NCBI RefSeq assembly: GCF_030272615.1
Contig: NC_081413.1
Coordinates: 607,144,209-607,208,208 of the forward strand
DNA from: Cryptomeria japonica
Lineage: Eukaryota; Streptophyta; Pinopsida; Cupressales; Cupressaceae
Reading direction: 5' to 3'
DNA: 64,000 nt
In this document: piece after piece, positions 58,278-64,000 of the stretch
Numbering within the stretch: position 1 is the first letter of the stretch
How the letters are laid out: every line of letters begins with the position of its first letter
Notes under the pieces: model-generated
Databases searched by the model: none
Told to the model about the DNA's origin: nothing
What the model saw: only the letters and a program-made list of their open reading frames with translations
Position numbers and translations under genes: made by a program

Positions 58278-59758
58278 TGTTGATATTACAATAGAAAGGA
58301 GATTGTTGGCATTTCAATAAGAATATTGAGAAGGTTGTTGGAGATTATTGATATAACTGAAGAAGGATGATTACTGTCTTTATATTATTATTTTGTCATT
58401 GATGTCAAGAAATTGACTTTCTGATTCAGTATGATATTGCCATATCTTGAGAAGTATGTATAGATGAGAATTAAGATGTCGGTAAGTGACATAGAAAGAA
58501 TGTGATGAATAAGGGGAGAACTAAGTTATTCACTGGGCAACTATTACCGAGTTAGACAATTATGAGATCATGTTGTTTTGATTGTTTTGATATCCTACAT
58601 ATATTGTTGATTGTAAGGTTAATACTATACTATGTCACCAAGCAATGAACCTAGTCGGTAAACCCTAAGGTCATCGATATCGGTTAAAGAAGGCAGAATG
58701 TCTACCGAGTAAAGTTTAGTATTTACCGAGTAACAACCGAGTTATGACAGATCGCATTGGATGGATAAAAGCATTATTTAATGAAGGATGCTGATGAGCT
58801 GGAGATGAATAGATGATTGGTATGCCGCGCATGAAGTTTGTTAAGGATCTACGACAATAGAAAATCAAGAGGAAGATCTACAACATAGATTGAATCGCAA
58901 TAACCTAGCACAAGTTCCTAGGAAGGAATGCAAGTTCCAAGGCGAAGTAAAACATTTTCAAATCGAAGGATACATTGAACCTAGTCAAGATTGATGATCT
59001 GATGGCCAAGATTGATCATGGGAAATGTGATCAAGAAGATTAAGCGGTTAGCAAATTGATTATAAATAAGGAATTGTTGATAATCAATGTATGCAGGCAA
59101 GTGTAAGCACATGGATGCTACATAGTGATTACCGAGCATAGAATCTTGAAGACCTATTTGATTAACAGAGTAGGGAGCCCAGTAGAGGGACAAGATAAGT
59201 CCTATGACAAGATTGTTTTGAGCAAATAAGAATCTACTTTAGCATTTTAGATGTGAAGTTGCAGATATATTTTATTACCGTTATTTTGTAAAGTGACAGA
59301 AAATCTCTTAACTGAGTGGACTTAACAGTCTTATTTGTAAATCCTCTAGCAAGGTAACATTCTACATGAGTGTTTGAAATCCTTTGACAAGGTCACTTCT
59401 AACAAAGTGAAGATCCTAACAGATCTGGGGGAAATCCCTTAACCGAGTCACATCTAGCAATGTGTTTGTGATCTTTAACATGATTTGCTTTTAACCGAGC
59501 ATACTCTAGAAGAGTATATTTCTTAGTGGGTCCAAAATCCCACAGTGGTTTTTCCCTATTTGGGTTTCCACGTTAAATCTGGTGTTATGTGTGTTATGAT
59601 GATTATGTGTTTATGAGTTAGCATGTTTAGCAGTTTTTGGTTATATTGTTGAAGTATAAGTTACTGAGGTTGAATCTGTTGATTTTATGGAAGATTAAGT
59701 TTGTATGATTCACCCCCCCCCCTCTCATCTTGTTAGCTATTGGCATCAAAACTTTACA
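58278..59758 (+). repeat. 5' LTR of element D
   Basis: 1481 bp if it starts at TGTTGATATT; a second start-like TGTTGGCATT is at 58304. It ends ...AAAACTTTACA. Same family as the minus-strand LTR at 12212-13746. Repeated words AAATCCTCTAGCAAGGT (59339) and AAATCCTTTGACAAGGT (59377), and TTCACCCCCCCCCCTCTC near 59710. Confidence 0.83.
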
Positions 59759-59760
59759 AT

Positions 59761-59772
59761 TAGTATCAAAGC
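59761..59772 (+). promoter_or_regulatory. Primer-binding site of D (decayed)
   Basis: TAGTATCAAAGC, two bases after the LTR; two G-to-A changes from TGGTATCAGAGC. Confidence 0.75.
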
Positions 59773-59822
59773 TTTGGACTTCGGAAGAAAAGTTTAAAGG
59801 TACTTGAGGCAAAGATCCGAAG

Positions 59823-62800
59823 ATGTATAAAAGGGATGCACCGAAGCTGAACAAGTCAAGTTTCTCCACATGACAGAAAAGGATGAAGCTGCATTTATCA
59901 TGAATTGGAGAATATGCAACATATTATTTGGAGAATGATTACATACCACCAAGCACCAATCCGATGACCTTGGAGGAGATAAAGGCAAAGCAAGAACATA
60001 TTCAAGCTATGATTGGAATAACATCAACATTGACCGACTCAGAGTTTAATGATCTAGAAGGTTGTAATGATGCAAAAGCAATGTGGACCAAGCTCATATC
60101 TGTGTATGGAGGTGATGAACATGTTTAGAGAGCAAAAGTAGATAGTCTAAGAGGTCAACTTGAATCCATGAGAATGAGTGAATGTGAGAACATAACCTAA
60201 TACAATACAAGGTTAAAGGAGATTGTCAATCAAATCAAAGGAGTAGGAGGAACTATTGAAGAAAAGGATGTAACAAGTAAGTTGCTTATAACTCTTCTAC
60301 CTACTTATGCAATCCAAGTCTTTGCAATCAATGAACTAAGGTTTGTACCAAATATGCCAGTTTCTTTGGATACTACTATTGGTAAGCTACATGCATTTGA
60401 GTTAAGTAATTTTGATAACAGTGGGTCTTCGGTAAATAAAGTAGAATCTGCATTTAGTTCTTTTCATATTGGTGAATCTGATGATTACAATGATAGAATG
60501 AGTAAGTATTTTGAAGGGAATCACAGTGGAGCAAGTGAAAGATTTCGTAAGAACATGGAAGAAGTGCACAAATTGTATGAAGAAATCAAAAAGCAAGAAG
60601 AGTTTGAAGCATTGTTGGCCAGGATGTTACCTAGAGGAAAAGGTAAGTACAAAGGAAATCTACCTTTAAAATGTTTCAATTGTGATAAAATAGGACATAT
60701 GGCTTCTAACTGCTCTGACAAAGAATCTAGTGAAAAGAGAGAATATCGAGATAACAGGTAGAAAGACAACCAATGCAGAAGACACCGAGACTTCAGAATG
60801 AGAGACAAAAAGACATGCCTAGTAGCTGATGAGGAATCCAATGATGATACAACTGATGAAACTGATACAAAGGAAGTTGTTTATGTGGCTATTAAAGATG
60901 GATCAGATGAAGAAAGGTATGAAGAAAAATCCCTAATATCTCACATAAATAATAATGATTCTTGGATCATAGATAGTGGATGCTCACATCACATGATAGG
61001 TGATAAACACAAGTTTGTTAAATTAGAAGATTATGATGGAGGTTATGTAAGATTTGGTAATGATGCACCATGTCCGGTGAAAGGTAAAGGATCTATAACA
61101 CTTCTTGACAATGCTAAATGTGATGATGTATACTAGGTTGAAGGTTTGAAATACAATTTGTTGAGTGTAGCACAGCTAAATAATACAGGATACCGAATAG
61201 AATTCCAGAAGGGATGTGTCAAAGTTCATGACAAACATGGAAAGCTAGCTGCTACCGGGACACAAACAAAAGGTAATACATTTCATCTTGACTCAACTCA
61301 GAACAAATGTCTATATGCAAAAATAGAAGATACCTGGTTATGGCATAAAAGGTTTTGTCATGTAAATTTTGATAATCTGATCAAAATAAGTAAGAAGCAC
61401 CGAGTAAGAGGTCTATCGAGCCTGGAAAAACCTAAGAATGCTATGTGCCAAGGATGCCAGATGGGTAAGATGACAAGATCAAGCTTTACAAGTAAGTCCT
61501 ACACTTCTAAAGGAATTTTAGATCTAGTACACACTGATCTTTGTGGTCCTATGAAGGTTTAGAGTTATTATGGTGATAAATATTTCATATTATTTGTGGA
61601 TGATTACTCAAGGATGATGTCAGTTATGTTTTTAAAAGAAAAATCAGAAGCTTTTCAAATGTTTAAATGGTACAAGGCAAGAGTTGAAAATGAAACAGGA
61701 AGACAACTGAAATGTCTTAGATCTGATAGAAGAGGAGAATTCACTTCTGATGAATTTAACTTATTCTGCAATGATCATGGTATAAAAAGGCAAGTGTCTA
61801 CACCGAGAACACCTTAGCAAAATGGGATAGCTGAGAGAAGAAACAGATCAACTGTAGATTGTGCCAGAACCCTGATTATAGAAAAGAGGGTACCTCAAAC
61901 ATTTTGGAGAGAAGCAATCAACACTGTAGTTTACACCCTGAACCGAGTACAACTGAAGAAAGGAACTATGAAGACACCATATGAAATCTGGTATGACAAG
62001 AAACCTAATGTAAGTTATTTTAAAATCTTTGGAAGTAGATGCTATGTACACAAAGATGACAAAGATGGAAAGTTTGATCAGAAAAGTGAGGAAGGAACAT
62101 TTCTTGGTTATTCTTCTAGAAGTAAAGCATTTAAATGTCTGATCAAATCATATAACAAAATAGTAGAAAGTACAAATGTGAAAATTGATGAATTTGCAGA
62201 AAGAAATGATGAAGGAAATTCCAAAGAACCAGAAAATTATGAAGAATTTGTTTATGTTCAACCGAGAAGTCCTACCGAGAGAGTTATTGAAGAAAATGAA
62301 GATAATGTCCAGTTACCGAGTGACGAAGAAGATCATACAAAGCCTACTGAGCCTATATTAGTAAAATATGTCAGAAGACATCATGCATCAAGTCAGATTA
62401 TAGGGGATAAGGATGATCCAATGATGACAAGGAACAAACTGAGACATAACACATGTCTGATATCTGAATTTGAACCGAGAATAGTAAAAGAGGCATTTTA
62501 TAGTGAAGATTGGGTAAATGCTATGACAGAAGAGATTGGGTAAATGCTATGACAGAAGAGATTGATCAAATCAAGAAGAATGAAACATGGACACTGGTCC
62601 CAAGACCGAAGGACAAAAATGTAATCGGTACAAAGTGGATTTTCAGAAACAAGCTAAATGAAAAAGGTGAGGTCATTCACAACAAAGCAAGACTAGTTTG
62701 CAAAGGTTATGCTCAAGAAGAAGGAATAGATTATGGTGAGACTTTTGCACCTGTGGCTAGACTTGAGGGAGTAAGAACATTGTTGGCATATGCTGCTTTC

Positions 62801-64000
62801 AAAAATTTCAAGGTATATCAAATAGATGTTAAATCTGCATTTTTGAATGGTATACTTGAAGAAGAAGTTTATATTGAACAACCTGAAGGATTTGTTGAAG
62901 ACAGGAATAAAGATCAGGTATGTAAATTAAACAAAGCTTTATATGGTCTGAAACAAGCACCTAGAGCATGGTATGAAAGACTGCACTCTTATTTGATCAA
63001 GATTGGATTTATAAGGACAAGTGAAAACAACAATATGTACATGAAGAATGATGAGGACAATGGAATACTAATCTCAACCATATTTGTTGATGATATTATT
63101 TTTTGTGGTAATGACTCCTTATACAAGAACTTTGGAAATGAAATGTGCAAAGAATTTGAGATGTCATTAATCGGCGAGATAAAGTATTTTATAGGTTTAC
63201 AGATACTGCAAATGAAAGATGAGATTTTCATTACTCAATCCAAGTACATAGAGGAAATTTTGAAGAAATTTGGAATGGAGGATTCTAAACCTGTAAGTAC
63301 TCCTATGACTACTAACTGTAAACTATCAAAGAATGATGAATCTGCATCTGTTGATGAGACACTTTACCGATCTATGATTGGAAAGTTGCAATATGTTGTG
63401 CATAGTAAACCAGATATAGCACATGCAATAGGTATTGTTGCAAGATTTTCTGCTCATCCCAAAGAAACCCATATGACAGCAATCAAGAGAATTTTCAGAT
63501 ACCTGAGAGGCACTGAAGATTATGGCTTAGTATATGAAAAGAGGAATGATTTTGATCTAAAAGTTTATACTGATGCTGATTAGGCAGGCAACATTGATGA
63601 CAGGAAAAGCACAAGTGGTGGAGCTTTCTTTTTGGGAGATAGACTAGTGAGTTGGCTTAGCAAGAAACAAGGATGTATTTCATAGTCAACAACAGAAGCT
63701 GAATATGTCGCTGCAACATTGAATTGTACAAATATTGCATGGATCAAACAACTGTTGGAAGGTATCAATGAAAAATTTACTGAGCCAGTAACTATATTCT
63801 GTGATAATACTAGTGCCATTAACATTTCAAAGAATCCGGTAATGCCCTCTAAGACAAAACATATCTCTATAAAGTATCATTATCTCAGAGAAGAAGTTCA
63901 AGAGAAGAAAGTTGTGCTGGAATATATCAGTTCAAAGGAGCAAATAACAGACATCTTCACAAAGCCACTGCCAAGGGACACTTTTGAGTATCGCAGAAGC
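59823..64000 (+). pseudogene. gag-pol: Element D gag-pol, amber-rich, incomplete at the window end
   Basis: Gag has the UBN2-type core (GCNDAKAMWTKLISVYGGDE, LKEIVNQIKGVG) and one knuckle, CFNCDKIGHMASNC. Protease: SWIIDSGCSHHMIG near 60960. Integrase: zinc site HKRFCHVNF...CQGC, catalytic region LVHTDLCGP, FVDDYSRMMS and NGIAERRNRS, and LRSDRRGEF where LRSDRGGEF is usual. [17 protein letters not shown] and [12 protein letters not shown]. RNase H: VYTDAD, DRKSTSGGAFFLG, FCDNTSAINISKNP. Stops: TGA 59871 and 59901 (Trp codons in relatives), TAG 60126, TAA 60198, TAG 60759, 61134, 61560, 61815, 63581, 63683. A 26-bp tandem duplication at 62509-62560 shifts the frame. Confidence 0.88.
62509..62560. 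repeat. 26-bp tandem duplication in element D pol
   Basis: ATTGGGTAAATGCTATGACA plus GAAGAG occurs twice in direct succession (62509-62534, 62535-62560), identical. At 26 bp it changes the reading frame, and is the only frameshift seen in D. Confidence 0.93.

Larger units (their letters stand above)
58278..64000 (+). mobile_element. D: SIRE/Maximus-like Ty1-copia element, runs off the window
   Basis: 5' LTR, primer site and an almost complete Gag-Pol frame in copia order (Gag, protease, integrase, RT, RNase H), inserted in the 3' LTR of C. RT type ([51 protein letters not shown]) places it with B near SIRE/Maximus. The frame has about ten stops but only one frameshift, caused by a 26-bp duplication. 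The 3' end and 3' LTR lie outside. Confidence 0.9.

Overview
The window reads as intergenic heterochromatin of a large plant genome. I find no intact host gene and no rRNA, tRNA or CRISPR. Nearly everything that can be named is a retroelement, most of it decayed, set in AT-rich spacer with microsatellites and tandem duplications. The crowded nested LTR elements and the mix of families would suit a large seed-plant genome, possibly a gymnosperm; the species guess is weak and rests on general pattern, not on a marker gene.

Layout. 1-3.5 kb: an unrecognised coding relic with stops but no frameshifts, then spacer. 3.54-11.2 kb: a complete minus-strand LTR element (E1) with TTTAC target duplications that encodes only Gag and an aspartic protease. 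12.2-13.7 kb: a minus-strand LTR of the same family as the copia element at 58.3 kb. 14.7-16.2 kb: a degenerate relative of the E1 LTR. 17-22 kb: spacer, a short unrecognised ORF relic, tandem repeats and long (AC)n and (TA)n tracts. 22.4-26.1 kb: a 5'-truncated L1-type LINE. 26-29.4 kb: spacer and a minisatellite. 29.5-37.2 kb: E2, a second copy of E1 in the opposite orientation with ACTAG target duplications. 37.5-39.5 kb: a diverged tandem duplication. 40.1-40.5 kb: a MITE flanked by TA.

40.6-50.1 kb: a Tnt1/Tork-like copia element (A) split by a second, internally deleted copia element (B, 43.5-48.5 kb). 50.7-58.3 kb: element C, which has copia-type priming sites and a Gag with zinc knuckles but no pol; in its place is a 3.4-kb second reading frame with a very long Lys/Glu-rich helix. 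Element D (58.3 kb to beyond the window end) is a near-complete Gag-Pol copia element inserted in the 3' LTR of C.

How the parts work together: E1/E2 and C lack reverse transcriptase and integrase, so they must have been mobilised by autonomous partners. D and B have the polymerase type that could have served C; no partner for E1/E2 is visible here. The most unusual signals are the pol-less element C with its giant accessory frame, the pol-less Gag-Pro pair E1/E2 with a non-canonical protease motif and conserved GC-rich hairpins, and the strong excess of TAG among in-frame stops in C and D.
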